A stretch of 64,000 bases of DNA from Paucilactobacillus vaccinostercus DSM 20634 (lineage in GTDB: Bacteria > Bacillota > Bacilli > Lactobacillales > Lactobacillaceae), in the NCBI RefSeq assembly GCF_001436295.1, contig NZ_AYYY01000029.1:1-64000 (forward strand), in the 5' to 3' direction. The position numbers and the translations under genes are program-made. The notes below the pieces were generated by a model, which saw nothing but the letters and a program-made list of their open reading frames with translations, ran no database searches and was not told the origin of the DNA. Below, one piece after another: positions 1-9,380 of this stretch; positions within the stretch are counted from its first letter, which is position 1, and every line of letters starts with the position of its first letter.

Positions 1-45
1 CCTACACATTTGATTTGTCGAAACTTTGTTCAGTTTTCAAAGGTC
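1..45 (+). other. rRNA-spacer-like sequence
   Basis: The first 45 bases resemble, from memory, the spacer that follows 16S rRNA in Lactobacillaceae (a TCGAAACTTTGTTCAG core and a CTTTG/CAAAG stem). No rRNA gene is present, so this may be the tail of an rrn operon lying to the left. The rest of the stretch to 261 is AT-rich. It holds a 7-bp hairpin at 51-73 (TGTTGCG/CGCAACA) and no convincing gene; the one long open frame has no ribosome binding site and no recognisable protein. Confidence 0.3.
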
Positions 46-254
46 TACCATGTTGCGTTTATGTATCGCAACAACGTCTACTTACTATACAGACCAAAGT
101 CGAATTCGTCAACATACCATTTACTAGCTTTTTTATAGTTCAAAGAAGCATTGTTCGTTTTTTAACTATTAAAAGCTCATACGGAACTATTTTTGTTCGT
201 ATTAGTCGTCATTTAATTCAAAACAAGGGCCAAATGAAGACTCAAAATTAGCAA

Positions 255-291
255 AAAATAAAAAGCCAAAAAAGTAAACTTTTTTGGCTTT
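255..291 (-). terminator. tyrS terminator
   Basis: A 14-bp perfect stem (262-275 with 278-291) is followed on the minus strand by a T-rich run. It lies just after the tyrS stop. A T run on the plus side suggests it could work in both directions. Confidence 0.85.
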
Positions 292-308
292 CTCATTTTT
301 ATCTCATT

Positions 309-1562
309 TTAGTGAATTCGCGCTAGGAAATACTTCTTCTTCCCACGACGAACAATGACAAACTTTCCATCAAAATGGCTGGCAGGATCGATCTCAGCTT
401 CAAGATCTGTGACCTTCTCACCGTTAATGCGAATTGCACCATTTTGAACATCTTCACGGGCCTGCCGTCTTGATGATTCAATCTTAGTATCGTCAACCAA
501 CCACAAAATGATGTTCTTCTTTTCTGCGGATACGTCAACGGACGGCATATTTTTAAAGCCTTGCTCGATTTCAGCCGTTGTTAAATCCGCAACGTTACCA
601 GAGAACAACGCAGCCGTAATATGTTGTGCCTCCTCAACCGCCTGTTTACCATGAACAAATTCTGTCACTTCTTCTGCCAAACGGCGTTGTGCTTCCCGCT
701 TTTCAGGTTGTGTCTCAACTTTGTGAGCCAGTTCATTGATTTCATCTTCATTCAAGAAGGTGAAGTACTTCAGGTATTTCACAACATCACGATCATCTTG
801 GTTAATCCAAAATTGGTAAAATTCGTATGGCGTTGTCTTTTCGGGATCCAACCAAACTGCCCCACCGGCAGTCTTACCAAACTTTGTGCCATCGGCTTTA
901 AGCATTAATGGAATCGTTAGTGCGTGGGCCCGGGCATCGGCGCCCTCAATCTTATGAATTAAATCAATCCCGGCCGTAATATTGCCCCATTGATCTGCGC
1001 CCCCAACTTGTAACTGAACGTCCTCTGCTTGGAATAGATGAAGGAAGTCAACGGATTGTAAAATCTGGTAGGTGAATTCAGTGAAGGAAATTCCGACTTC
1101 TAACCGGCTCGCAACGACTTCCTTGTTCAACATGGTATTCACGTTAAACAGCTTTCCATAATCACGGAGGAAGTCTAATAGAGAAAACTGTGATAACCAA
1201 TCGTAATTATCAACGATCGTAAAGTTCTCTGTACCAAACAGGTTCTCCATCTGACTCGTCAAAGCTTCCTTATTGTGCTGTACTTGTTCCATTGTCTGGA
1301 GTTTACGTTCCGAGTTCTTCCCTGATGGGTCGCCAATCGCACCAGTTCCACCACCAATCAAAATTACCGGATGGTGTCCTTGCAATTGGAACCGTTTCAG
1401 CATCATAAACGGAATTAAGTGACCAATATGTAAACTGTCACCCGTTGGATCCACACCGCAGTATAGACTGATTTTCTTTTCATCAGTCAATTTCCGTAAG
1501 TCTGCTTCATCCGTTGTTTGATTGACGGCCCCCCGCCAGCGTAGTTCGTCAATTATGTTCAT
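309..1562 (-). CDS. tyrS: Tyrosyl-tRNA synthetase
   Basis: This cytosolic class I synthetase charges tRNA-Tyr with tyrosine. The 417-residue length is typical. The HIGH motif is at residues 45-48 in the Rossmann domain, the KFGKT signature is near residue 230, and an S4 RNA-binding domain with a basic tail ends the protein. I place the start at MNIIDEL because AGGAGG lies eight bases upstream; a start 15 codons earlier would fall inside the leader and has no ribosome binding site. A T-box leader precedes the gene, so expression should rise when uncharged tRNA-Tyr accumulates. The gene appears monocistronic. Confidence 0.97.
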   Translation of the reverse strand: MNIIDELRWRGAVNQTTDEADLRKLTDEKKISLYCGVDPTGDSLHIGHLIPFMMLKRFQLQGHHPVILIGGGTGAIGDPSGKNSERKLQTMEQVQHNKEALTSQMENLFGTENFTIVDNYDWLSQFSLLDFLRDYGKLFNVNTMLNKEVVASRLEVGISFTEFTYQILQSVDFLHLFQAEDVQLQVGGADQWGNITAGIDLIHKIEGADARAHALTIPLMLKADGTKFGKTAGGAVWLDPEKTTPYEFYQFWINQDDRDVVKYLKYFTFLNEDEINELAHKVETQPEKREAQRRLAEEVTEFVHGKQAVEEAQHITAALFSGNVADLTTAEIEQGFKNMPSVDVSAEKKNIILWLVDDTKIESSRRQAREDVQNGAIRINGEKVTDLEAEIDPASHFDGKFVIVRRGKKKYFLARIH

Positions 1563-1587
1563 CTGTATCCTCCTAGTTTTTTGGATC

Positions 1588-1814
1588 AAAAAAGTCCCCG
1601 ATCTCATATAAGATCAGGGACGAATATTCCGCGGTACCACCTTGAATTGAAAATATTGCTATTTTCCGCTCTTCGTCAGTAACGCGACGATCCGTTCATT
1701 TCTGAAAGTTCCGTAATTGTAATTCAATGCCTACCCACGTCTAGCTCACAGCCCCGCTAAATTTCTGGTTGTCCCGATAAACTTCTACTATATTACGTCA
1801 TCACTTCAATTGTT
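1588..1814 (-). promoter_or_regulatory. T-box riboswitch leader of tyrS
   Basis: The T-box core AAGGTGGTACCGCG lies at 1630-1643 on the minus strand. It is followed by a terminator stem (1594-1604 with 1611-1621) and a T run, just before the tyrS ribosome binding site. Uncharged tRNA-Tyr is expected to pair with the core and favour the antiterminator. A TAC triplet late in stem I is a candidate specifier codon, but I could not fold the stem with certainty. Confidence 0.93.
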
Positions 1815-1820
1815 GATTGT

Positions 1821-1849
1821 ATTCTAGCGTGCCCACACCGAATTGTCAA
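1821..1849 (-). promoter_or_regulatory. tyrS promoter
   Basis: TTGACA (1844-1849) and TAGAAT (1821-1826) on the minus strand are 17 bp apart. The predicted start near 1814 gives a leader of about 250 nt, the usual size for a T-box. Confidence 0.8.
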
Positions 1850-1890
1850 TTTTTATTCTATTATCTTATGCCTTGTTGATCCAAAAATGA

Positions 1891-2142
1891 TTAAGCATAT
1901 TCTTGGTTCAAGTCCGCAATCTCATGAACGTACTTCTTTGCAATAATGACCCGACCATTGAACTCATTGATTCGCATCAAGCTAGTGCGATCCGCCTCTT
2001 GAATACTGGCCATATCTAATTCAATCAAATAGGTGTTTTGATATTCCTTGGTTACCTTCCCCGTGAACCCTCGTTTAATCATCGGACAGCCGCTACTCGA
2101 AACTAAAAAGCGTTGATAGTTACAGTCATCGTTTTTCCACAT
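1891..2142 (-). CDS. Hypothetical 83-residue protein
   Basis: I do not recognise the family. The start at MWKNDD is set by a strong GGGGAGGAG site eight bases upstream. The protein is soluble and looks mostly beta. Two cysteines (near residues 6 and 18) lie in the N-terminal part, and the second half (KVTKEYQNTYLIEL, then NGRVIIAKKYV) resembles a small beta-barrel. There are no membrane segments. It stands alone between the tyrS promoter and the divergent ntd gene. Function is unknown. Confidence 0.75.
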   Translation of the reverse strand: MWKNDDCNYQRFLVSSSGCPMIKRGFTGKVTKEYQNTYLIELDMASIQEADRTSLMRINEFNGRVIIAKKYVHEIADLNQEYA

Positions 2143-2309
2143 ATTGGTTCTCCTCCCCACTGATTATAAAATCTTATATTTTCTATAAGTTGGATATTAA
2201 ACTTTAAATGTGAAGAATTTGTGAAGAATATTAGGAGAAAATAATAATAATGATTGCGCTTACATTTTAATTTAAGGTTCCTCTCCGATTGCAAGAATAA
2301 AATCAAGGC

Positions 2310-2338
2310 TTAACTTCCCTGTCAAATTCCCGTACAAT
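2310..2338 (+). promoter_or_regulatory. ntd promoter
   Basis: TTAACT (2310-2315) and TACAAT (2333-2338) are 17 bp apart, 31 bp before the ntd start codon. Confidence 0.65.
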
Positions 2339-2369
2339 AAGACAGACAAAATAATTGAGAGGTGTTCCC

Positions 2370-2846
2370 ATGTATCAAAATAAAGTTTATCTCGCTAGTC
2401 CGTTCTTTTCAGACGAGCAAAAGAAACGCATCGATGTGGTGATGGATGCACTCAAGCATAATCCAACGATCGATGCAGAAGAAATCTATAATCCCCAAGA
2501 ACACCAAGAAGAAAAGCTTCCTTTCGGTTCACGCGATTGGCAAGACTCGGTTTACAACACCGATATGCGCCAAGTTAAACGCGCCGATGTAGTTGTTGCG
2601 ATTCTCGACTATAAGTACGAGGAACAAAACATGGAACCCGATGCAGGTACAATCTTTGAAATCGGTGCTGCCTGGGCTTGGCACATCCCTGTCATCATGG
2701 TTCAGTTCAACCCTGAAAACGAGCTCAACCTAATGTTGGCCCGGTCACACACCGCCATGTTTACTGGTAACAAGATTCAGGCTGGTTTAAGCAGCTACAA
2801 TTTCAACACACTACCAACCGTTTGGACTGATATGAAAGTCTTTTAA
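2370..2846 (+). CDS. ntd: Nucleoside 2-deoxyribosyltransferase
   Basis: The enzyme moves 2-deoxyribose between nucleobases in purine and pyrimidine salvage, a hallmark activity of lactobacilli. At 158 residues it matches the family length. The N-terminal VYLASPFF strand and the EPDAGTIFEIG signature are visible; the glutamate at about residue 97 is the expected nucleophile, and the aspartate in RADVVVAILD is in the nucleobase pocket region. The start at MYQNKVYL is chosen because GAGAGG precedes it; a start five codons earlier would overlap that site. The gene is monocistronic, with its own promoter and a terminator shared with the next gene. Confidence 0.93.
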   Translation: MYQNKVYLASPFFSDEQKKRIDVVMDALKHNPTIDAEEIYNPQEHQEEKLPFGSRDWQDSVYNTDMRQVKRADVVVAILDYKYEEQNMEPDAGTIFEIGAAWAWHIPVIMVQFNPENELNLMLARSHTAMFTGNKIQAGLSSYNFNTLPTVWTDMKVF

Positions 2847-2863
2847 TAATAATTTGGTATACA

Positions 2864-2892
2864 AAAACACCGTCCTTATTGGACGGTGTTTT
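2864..2892. terminator. Bidirectional terminator after ntd
   Basis: A 12-bp perfect stem (2864-2875 with 2881-2892) with T runs on both sides separates the convergent ntd and DUF975 genes. Confidence 0.85.
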
Positions 2893-2904
2893 TTGTCATG
2901 ATGA

Positions 2905-3882
2905 TTAATCTTCTGACGTTTCAGTTTCCTGAGGTTGTTCGTTAATTTCTGGTAGTGGATCGACCAGTTTTTCTTCAGGTAGTAGCGTGTCTGCATAGAC
3001 ACTTTCTAAGTTGATATGCTTCTTATTAGCTTCAAAGTAAACGGGTTCCATCATCAACAATACTGGCAAATAAGCGCAGATTCCTAAGATCAAGATGATG
3101 ACCAGAATGTACACAACCGCCGTTGGCATCGTGAAGCTACCGTAGTTAGAGCCAAAGTAGATGATCGCACTCCAGATCGCCGTCCACAAAATGACAGGGA
3201 CAACGCCCGCAATCATCAAGATAATGTAGTTGATCTTTCGACCACCCATGAACCGCCGACTTGCAGTTAACGCGTGGCGCATTGATTGACCTAAAAATTC
3301 TGGTTGCTTCTCACGGTACAACAACAAGCCTTGAGAATATTCAACGCCCTTCCAGATGGCAATCACAGCACCAACTGCTTTCAAGATCGCCGCAACAATC
3401 TGGTTGCTACCGAAGAACCCGTTTAAGATATCCACCGGTAACTGCCACAATGTTGTGAATAACCAAACCCATAGTGCCAACCGAACCAGTTGCCACTTCT
3501 TCAAGCGTTTAAACTGGCTAAAGATTTGACGAATTTGAATCTTCCGACTTGGATCACGAACCACGTCTTGAAAATTAAATTGAATGGCCGTACGGAAGAA
3601 GTAGATGACAAAGAACAAAATAATGTAAAGTACTAACACTAGCAGCACGGTTAACGCACCGGTAATTAATGAAGTGATTGTACTCATCCCGTACATCATC
3701 ATGTAATACTTCATCATCAGTGAGCGTAGCAACATGTAACCTACCACGCCTAGTCCAAGAATAATAGCAACTGAAATAACGAATAGTCCCACAAGCGCAC
3801 CTACCGCACTCTTGTAGTTTGGTTTTAAGGCCTTCTTAATCTCAGCAAAAAACTGTTTTATTGATAAATTGCTTTCTTTCAT
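2905..3882 (-). CDS. DUF975-family integral membrane protein
   Basis: The 325-residue protein has about six hydrophobic segments (roughly residues 27-52, 70-98, 136-152, 160-180, 216-240 and 255-280) and a charged, Glu/Pro-rich C-terminal tail. The block around KGVEYSQGLLLYREKQPEF and the region just after it are typical of DUF975 proteins, whose role is unknown. The start is supported by GGTGGAG seven bases upstream. A shorter member of the same family lies at 55027-55692. Confidence 0.75.
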   Translation of the reverse strand: MKESNLSIKQFFAEIKKALKPNYKSAVGALVGLFVISVAIILGLGVVGYMLLRSLMMKYYMMMYGMSTITSLITGALTVLLVLVLYIILFFVIYFFRTAIQFNFQDVVRDPSRKIQIRQIFSQFKRLKKWQLVRLALWVWLFTTLWQLPVDILNGFFGSNQIVAAILKAVGAVIAIWKGVEYSQGLLLYREKQPEFLGQSMRHALTASRRFMGGRKINYIILMIAGVVPVILWTAIWSAIIYFGSNYGSFTMPTAVVYILVIILILGICAYLPVLLMMEPVYFEANKKHINLESVYADTLLPEEKLVDPLPEINEQPQETETSED

Positions 3883-4040
3883 TTCTCCACCTATCCGGGG
3901 ATTGCCCCCTAAATTTAGTAAATCATAATCACCGTATGTTCGATTGTATCATAAACTTCTTTTTAACTGGTAGTTTACGGTCATAATTCAATAATTCATT
4001 ACTTTTTGGTCATATTTTGTTCATGATGTCTGGCAAGGTA

Positions 4041-4068
4041 CGTAAAAAGGCCCCGCTTTCGCGAGGCC
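4041..4068 (-). terminator. arg operon terminator
   Basis: An 8-bp GC-rich stem (4049-4056 with 4061-4068, one G-U pair) with a TTTC loop is followed by TTTTT on the minus strand, directly after argF. Confidence 0.8.
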
Positions 4069-4074
4069 GCAATC

Positions 4075-5094
4075 CTATTCAAATAGCTGATCAGGGATAA
4101 ACAAGTCGCCCAACGTTGCGGCCATAATTGCTTTGATCGCGTGCATCCGGTTTTCAGCCTCGTCAAAGACCACCGAGTGGGGGCCATTAAACACATCATC
4201 GGTAATTTCGATGGCGGCCATCTGGAATTGTTCCCCGAGTGCCTTGCCGACCTCCGTCAAATGATCATGGTAAGCCGGCAAACAGTGCATGATGATCGTA
4301 CTATCTTTACCAGTTTGATCCAGCAATGCCTGATTGATCTGGTAGGGTTTCAGCAGGTTAATTCGCTCAGCCGGATCAACATCTTCTCCCATTGAAATCC
4401 ACACATCCGTGTAAAGGGCGTCCGCCCCTTGCACAGCCTCGGTTGGGTCTTCGGTCAGTAACACATGACTGCCACTCTTTTGAGCCGCCTCCTGCGCCAG
4501 CTTCACCACCGAGTCGGCTGGCCAGAGTGCTTTAGGAGCACCAATATGAATGTTAACGCCCAATTTAGCGGCCGTTACCAACAGTGAATTGCCCATATTG
4601 TTGCGGCCATCGCCAAGATAGGTCAGCGTCAGCCCATTTAAATGGCCAAAATTTTCCTTCAATGTCAAAAAGTCCGCAATCATTTGTGTGGGATGCCACT
4701 CGTTGGTTAACCCATTCCAGACGGGCACGCCACTATATTGTGCCAGTTGTTCTACCGTTTCTTGGGCAAACCCCCGGTATTCAATACCATCAAACATCCG
4801 GCCCAGTACCTTGGCGGTGTCGATGGTCGACTCCTTCTTGCCAAACTGAATATCATTTTTACCCAAGAATTCGGGATGGGCACCGAGATCAATGGACGCC
4901 ACTGTAAATGATGACCGGGTCCGAGTTGACGTTTTTTCAAACAACAGTGCAATATTTTTGCCCTGTAAATAGGGATGCGGGATATTGTGATGCTTGAGGT
5001 ATTTCAGGTGCGCGGCAAAGTCGATCAAATAGGTTAACTCACTGGATGAAAAGTCAATTTCCTTTAAAAAGGATTTATTTTGAAAATGATTCAT
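4075..5094 (-). CDS. argF: Ornithine carbamoyltransferase
   Basis: It joins carbamoyl phosphate and ornithine into citrulline. At 339 residues it has the normal length. The carbamoyl-phosphate motif STRTR is at residues 56-60, HPTQ at 134-137 and the catalytic HCLP at 270-273. It is the last gene of argCJBDF; GGGGAGGAG lies just before the start, overlapping the argD stop region. Its position in a biosynthetic operon next to carAB points to the anabolic enzyme and not to the arginine deiminase one, although some family members also work catabolically. Confidence 0.95.
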   Translation of the reverse strand: MNHFQNKSFLKEIDFSSSELTYLIDFAAHLKYLKHHNIPHPYLQGKNIALLFEKTSTRTRSSFTVASIDLGAHPEFLGKNDIQFGKKESTIDTAKVLGRMFDGIEYRGFAQETVEQLAQYSGVPVWNGLTNEWHPTQMIADFLTLKENFGHLNGLTLTYLGDGRNNMGNSLLVTAAKLGVNIHIGAPKALWPADSVVKLAQEAAQKSGSHVLLTEDPTEAVQGADALYTDVWISMGEDVDPAERINLLKPYQINQALLDQTGKDSTIIMHCLPAYHDHLTEVGKALGEQFQMAAIEITDDVFNGPHSVVFDEAENRMHAIKAIMAATLGDLFIPDQLFE

Positions 5095-5097
5095 GGT

Positions 5098-6243
5098 TTA
5101 CTCCTCCCCGATGGTGGTCAGTACGGTCTTAATTTGTGCCAATCCAGCCAGTAAATCGGCCGAACTCATAACTAATGGTGGTAGTAGTCGCAGTGTATTG
5201 TGCTTGGCAGACAACGTCAGTATTCCCGCCTGTTGCAGCTGATCAATCACTTGGTTCACATCGACCGTGGTCTCTAATTGAATGCCGATCATCAGTCCCT
5301 TACCAGAAATTCCCGCCACCGCAGCTAACGGGGCAATTTCAGTTTGCAACGCTTGCCAGACCGGAACACTTTTTGCCTGGACTTCGTGTAAAAAGGTTGG
5401 TGTTAATTGCGCCAAGACTCCCTTGGCGGAAGCCAATGCGAGTTTGTTCCCGCCAAAGGTGGTGCCGTGGGTACCCGGTCCAAATGCCGGGGCCAATGCT
5501 TGCTTACCGATCATCGCTCCGAGCGGCAGCCCATTACCAATTCCCTTGGCTACCGTCACAATATCTGGATCCAAATCAAAGTTTTGATAGGCAAACTTCT
5601 GACCGGTTCGGCCCATGCCAGTTTGGACCTCATCAATAATCAGTAACGCCCCCGCAGCATGACAGGCGGTCTGAACATCATGAAGCCATTGTGGCTCACC
5701 ATTGACCACCCCACCTTCACCCTGGATGACTTCAAGAATGACAGCGGCGGTTTGCTGATCAATGGCCGTAATGGCTGCTGGATCGTTGTAGTCGGCAAAC
5801 TTAATGGCCGGTACCAGTGGTGCAAATCCAGCCTGAATATCGGGGTTACCGGTCAGCGACATCGCCCCGTATGTCCGCCCATGAAAGCTATTATTGAAAC
5901 TTAAAACAGTCGGTTTGCCGGTGGCCTTACGGGCTAATTTTAGTGCCGCCTCGTTAGCTTCGGTACCTGAATTACAGAAAAACGCGAGCATCCCCGGTTC
6001 ACATAGTGCTCCCGCAACCTCATCCACCAACGCGCTCTCGTACAAGTTTGAAGTATGCCAAATTTGACCAAGCTGTTCGGTGACGTTTTGTACGATCGTT
6101 TCATTACTATAGCCAAAATTGCAGACCCCGATTCCGCTCGTGAAATCTAAATATGTATGTCCCTGACGATCCGTCAGGTGCCAATCATGGCCTGCGACAA
6201 TATCGATTGGATACTGCTGATAAGTTGGAAAAATATTTTGCAT
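5098..6243 (-). CDS. argD: Acetylornithine aminotransferase
   Basis: This class III PLP aminotransferase converts N-acetylglutamate semialdehyde to N-acetylornithine. The 381 residues include GTEAN (93-97), the DEVQTG strand (204-209) and the PLP lysine K233 in VAKGIGNGLP. It sits third from last in the operon order C-J-B-D-F; the gap to argF is only three bases, so translation may be coupled. GGAGG lies eight bases before the start. Confidence 0.94.
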   Translation of the reverse strand: MQNIFPTYQQYPIDIVAGHDWHLTDRQGHTYLDFTSGIGVCNFGYSNETIVQNVTEQLGQIWHTSNLYESALVDEVAGALCEPGMLAFFCNSGTEANEAALKLARKATGKPTVLSFNNSFHGRTYGAMSLTGNPDIQAGFAPLVPAIKFADYNDPAAITAIDQQTAAVILEVIQGEGGVVNGEPQWLHDVQTACHAAGALLIIDEVQTGMGRTGQKFAYQNFDLDPDIVTVAKGIGNGLPLGAMIGKQALAPAFGPGTHGTTFGGNKLALASAKGVLAQLTPTFLHEVQAKSVPVWQALQTEIAPLAAVAGISGKGLMIGIQLETTVDVNQVIDQLQQAGILTLSAKHNTLRLLPPLVMSSADLLAGLAQIKTVLTTIGEE

Positions 6244-6262
6244 GCTAAATTACCTCCATGAA

Positions 6263-7024
6263 TTAACCTGCGACCCGCTTGGTTGACCGATGTAAAATCG
6301 TGCCCGAACTGGTCAGATCATTTGTGATCAACACTTGATGGACCCCATCATGTAACGCATTAAAAGCGGCCTTAATTTTAGGCATCATACCTGCTTTAAT
6401 TTGTTTTTGCTCAAATAGTTGATCTGCGCCCTCCTGATCCAGTAGTGGCACGACCTTGCCCGCATTGAGGACCCCCGGAACATCTGTGAGTAGTACCAGC
6501 TTATTTGCCCCCAGCTTAGCCGCAATTGCGGCGGCCGCCGTATCCGCGTTGACGTTTAGTAAATGCCCATCAATAGTCTGGGCCAATGGTGCCAATACCC
6601 CGATTTCATCATGCAAGACTTCTTGCAACCAGGTTTCATTGACGCTGGTAATCTGGCCAACTTCGCCATATTCCTTTTGATCTAGGTATTCTCCACCCAG
6701 CAATTGATTATCACTGGTGTTCAATCCGACAACGTGCAGATGATGCTGACTAAACTGCTGGCAAATTGCGGGTTGCACAACGCCGAGGAGTACCGCTTGA
6801 GTCACGGCGAGCGTCTTGGCATCTGTCACCCGAATACCATGATGCTTGTGGACCGTTAGCCCCATCTGATCCGACCAACGACTAATTTGTGGTCCGCCAC
6901 CATGAATCACCAGAATGTGTTTGCCTTCGGCTTGCCAGCGCGTTAACTGCTGATAAAACTGTTGCGGCAACTGATCACTGGCATGACCACCGACCTTAAT
7001 TACAATTGTTTCTGCCATCGTCAT
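6263..7024 (-). CDS. argB: Acetylglutamate kinase
   Basis: It phosphorylates N-acetylglutamate in the second step of arginine synthesis. The amino-acid-kinase fold shows KVGGHA near the N terminus, HGGGPQIS at about residue 43, and the VPGVLN segment near residue 190. I place the start at the ATG encoding MTMAETIV, six bases after GAGGGA; an upstream GTG overlaps that site. Length 253 is normal. It lies between argJ and argD with short spacers. Confidence 0.94.
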   Translation of the reverse strand: MTMAETIVIKVGGHASDQLPQQFYQQLTRWQAEGKHILVIHGGGPQISRWSDQMGLTVHKHHGIRVTDAKTLAVTQAVLLGVVQPAICQQFSQHHLHVVGLNTSDNQLLGGEYLDQKEYGEVGQITSVNETWLQEVLHDEIGVLAPLAQTIDGHLLNVNADTAAAAIAAKLGANKLVLLTDVPGVLNAGKVVPLLDQEGADQLFEQKQIKAGMMPKIKAAFNALHDGVHQVLITNDLTSSGTILHRSTKRVAG

Positions 7025-7036
7025 CCACACTCCCTC

Positions 7037-8248
7037 TTAACTATGGTAGGCGGCATTGATCTTGACGTATTGGTACGTCAAATCACACCCCCAGGCCTGT
7101 CCTGTACCCTCACCGCTATTCAAATCAACTTTGATTTTGACGACTGATTCTCCCAAACTAGCCTTCATTTCGGCTGCATCAAATAAAGCCGCCTGACTGT
7201 TCTTAACAATGAGCAGACCGTTAAACCAAATTGACACATGATCAACATCGACGTGTGCGTCGGTCTGCCCGATCGCGCCCATCAGTCGGCCCCAGTTCGG
7301 ATCCTCACCAAAAATGGCCGCTTTCACGAGGTTAGATCCGACAATTGCCTTCGCGACCATCTGGGCCTCATCATGGTTAAGTGCACCAATGACATCTGTT
7401 TCAACAAGTTTCGACGCCCCCTCGCCATCCTGCGCGATTGACTGTGCCAAGAAGCTCAATACCTGATGAAAAGCAGCGACAAACGTGTCATAGTCCTCTT
7501 GATCTGGCGTTAGAGTCTGGTTGTTCGCCATCCCGTTTGCCAGGACCACGACCATATCGTTTGTGGATGTATCACCGTCCACCGTGATCTGGTTAAAGGT
7601 TTCGTCCACTTCTTGACTCAACAGCTTCTGCAACTGATCCCCGGTGATCTGAGCATCGGTGGTTACAAAACCAAGCATCGTCGCCATATTAGGATGAATC
7701 ATCCCCGATCCCTTTGCAAAACCGCTCATTGTCACAGTCTGCCCATCCAGTTCAAATTGGATACTAATCGTCTTGGGATGCAGATCGGTGGTTAAAATGG
7801 CCGTCGTTACCGCATCGTTTTTAGTCAATTGTAAGTGATCTAATCCAGCTTCGATAACGCCCATCGGAAGTTGCTCACCGATAATTCCGGTTGAGGCGAC
7901 CCCCACAAGTTCTGGTGCAATTCCGAGTTTTTGTGCCGTCCAAGCCTGCATCAATGCGGCATTTTGAGCACCTTGGACACCCGTGCAAGAATTCGCATTC
8001 GCACTGTTCATGATCATGGCCTGTAAGTGATGGGTTGCCTCAATCGTTTGTTTGGTCAGCTTAGTGGGAGCGGCCTGAAACTGGTTGGTCGTATAAACGC
8101 CCGCCGCTGCAGCCGGAACCTCTGAATAAAGCCAGCCCATATCCTTTTTGCCTTCTCTAAGTCCCGCATTAAGTCCGTCGCTATAAAAGCCCTGTGGCCA
8201 AGTATAGGTTGCTAATGTCGTTATGTTTTTAGTCGTTGTCACTGTCAT
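7037..8248 (-). CDS. argJ: Bifunctional ornithine acetyltransferase / N-acetylglutamate synthase
   Basis: ArgJ recycles the acetyl group from acetylornithine to glutamate, and bifunctional forms also use acetyl-CoA. The self-cleavage site is visible as ATML at residues 189-192, where the threonine becomes the nucleophile of the beta chain. The start at MTVTTTKN is set by AAGGGGA eight bases upstream, giving 403 residues. No separate argA or argE lies nearby, which fits a cyclic pathway; whether this enzyme is mono- or bifunctional cannot be read from sequence alone. Confidence 0.93.
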   Translation of the reverse strand: MTVTTTKNITTLATYTWPQGFYSDGLNAGLREGKKDMGWLYSEVPAAAAGVYTTNQFQAAPTKLTKQTIEATHHLQAMIMNSANANSCTGVQGAQNAALMQAWTAQKLGIAPELVGVASTGIIGEQLPMGVIEAGLDHLQLTKNDAVTTAILTTDLHPKTISIQFELDGQTVTMSGFAKGSGMIHPNMATMLGFVTTDAQITGDQLQKLLSQEVDETFNQITVDGDTSTNDMVVVLANGMANNQTLTPDQEDYDTFVAAFHQVLSFLAQSIAQDGEGASKLVETDVIGALNHDEAQMVAKAIVGSNLVKAAIFGEDPNWGRLMGAIGQTDAHVDVDHVSIWFNGLLIVKNSQAALFDAAEMKASLGESVVKIKVDLNSGEGTGQAWGCDLTYQYVKINAAYHS

Positions 8249-8264
8249 TTTCAAGTCCCCTTCT

Positions 8265-9296
8265 TTATGGTAATAAGACATCCGTTGGTAAACCGTCCGC
8301 TTCATCAAACCCATTCATTTGATTAAAGTTTTGAATTGCTTGCCCACCGGCACCCTTGACGAGATTATCAATGACGCTCGCCACCATAATGGTATGCGTT
8401 GCCTCGTTATATATAACCCCTAAGTCACAGTAGTTAGTTCCCACAACCTGCTTAATTGTCGGCATTTGCTGCCCAGTATAGCGGACAAATGGCTGGTTAG
8501 CGTACGTCGTTTGAAACACGTGATCAACCATCGTCGCCGTCGTCGTGGGGGTCGCCTTAACGTAAATCGTGGCTAAAATTCCCCGGGTGATTGGCAATAG
8601 CGTGGTACTAAATTGGATGGCACTCACCGTCGAATCCCACTGCTGGAGTTGCTGCACGATTTCAGGAATGTGCTTATGTTCGTTCACCTTATAAAGTTGC
8701 AGGTTATCATTTACCTGTGTGAAGTGGGCCATTGCCGATGGCGTCTTACCAGCACCAGACGTTCCCGACTTAGCATCGACAATAATCGAATCGACATCGA
8801 CCAAATGGTCTTGGATCAATGGAGCCAATCCCAGCAACGTTGCGGTCGCATAGCAACCAGGATTAGCAATGTAGGATTGGTGTCGCGCATCATTTAATTC
8901 AGCTAATCCGTAATGGGCCATCTGTAAATCCGCCAACTTTGCAGCTGGCTTGTGATACCACTTTTCATAGGTTGCCGGCTGCTTTAAGCGGTAGTCTCCC
9001 GATAGATCAATGACCGGAAAATGGTGTGCAATGAACGGCGCCGCTAATTGTGAAGTGACCCCGGCCGAAGTGGCAAAAAAGACCGCATCGTTATGGGCCA
9101 TAATTTTGCTACTATCATATGGAAGAACTTGGTGCGTGTGATCGCCAACGAATAAGGGGACCACCTGTGATAAGGGGGTCGGTACCGTTTGTTGATGACC
9201 GTATAATTCAATTTGAGTGACCTGTGAATGGTGCTGTAGCATTTGATAGAGCACCATACCACCGTAGCCAGAAATCCCGACTAGTGCAATTTTCAT
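8265..9296 (-). CDS. argC: N-acetyl-gamma-glutamyl-phosphate reductase
   Basis: The NADPH-dependent reductase makes N-acetylglutamate semialdehyde. The start MKIALVGISGYGGM carries the nucleotide-binding glycine motif. The catalytic cysteine is in the NPGCYATAT segment (about residue 144), and GTSGAGK follows. The ribosome binding site (AGAGAG) is weak, and two ATG codons two and three codons upstream are alternatives; family alignment favours MKIALVG. It is the first gene of argCJBDF and reads leftward from the ARG-box region. Confidence 0.93.
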   Translation of the reverse strand: MKIALVGISGYGGMVLYQMLQHHSQVTQIELYGHQQTVPTPLSQVVPLFVGDHTHQVLPYDSSKIMAHNDAVFFATSAGVTSQLAAPFIAHHFPVIDLSGDYRLKQPATYEKWYHKPAAKLADLQMAHYGLAELNDARHQSYIANPGCYATATLLGLAPLIQDHLVDVDSIIVDAKSGTSGAGKTPSAMAHFTQVNDNLQLYKVNEHKHIPEIVQQLQQWDSTVSAIQFSTTLLPITRGILATIYVKATPTTTATMVDHVFQTTYANQPFVRYTGQQMPTIKQVVGTNYCDLGVIYNEATHTIMVASVIDNLVKGAGGQAIQNFNQMNGFDEADGLPTDVLLP

Positions 9297-9380
9297 CTTC
9301 ATCATCTCTCTATATGCATTTCGTGAATCTTTATTAATTGGTATCAGATTACAATGAATGTTTAGAAAAAGCAAGTTGTT

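Noticed and set aside
15-251. Open frame of 78 codons at the left end
   Set aside because: No ribosome binding site, AT-rich composition, no recognisable protein, and overlap with rRNA-spacer-like sequence and a hairpin.
5175-5639. 154-codon frame opposite argD
   Set aside because: Shadow of a GC-richer conserved gene; the sense strand carries clear aminotransferase motifs.
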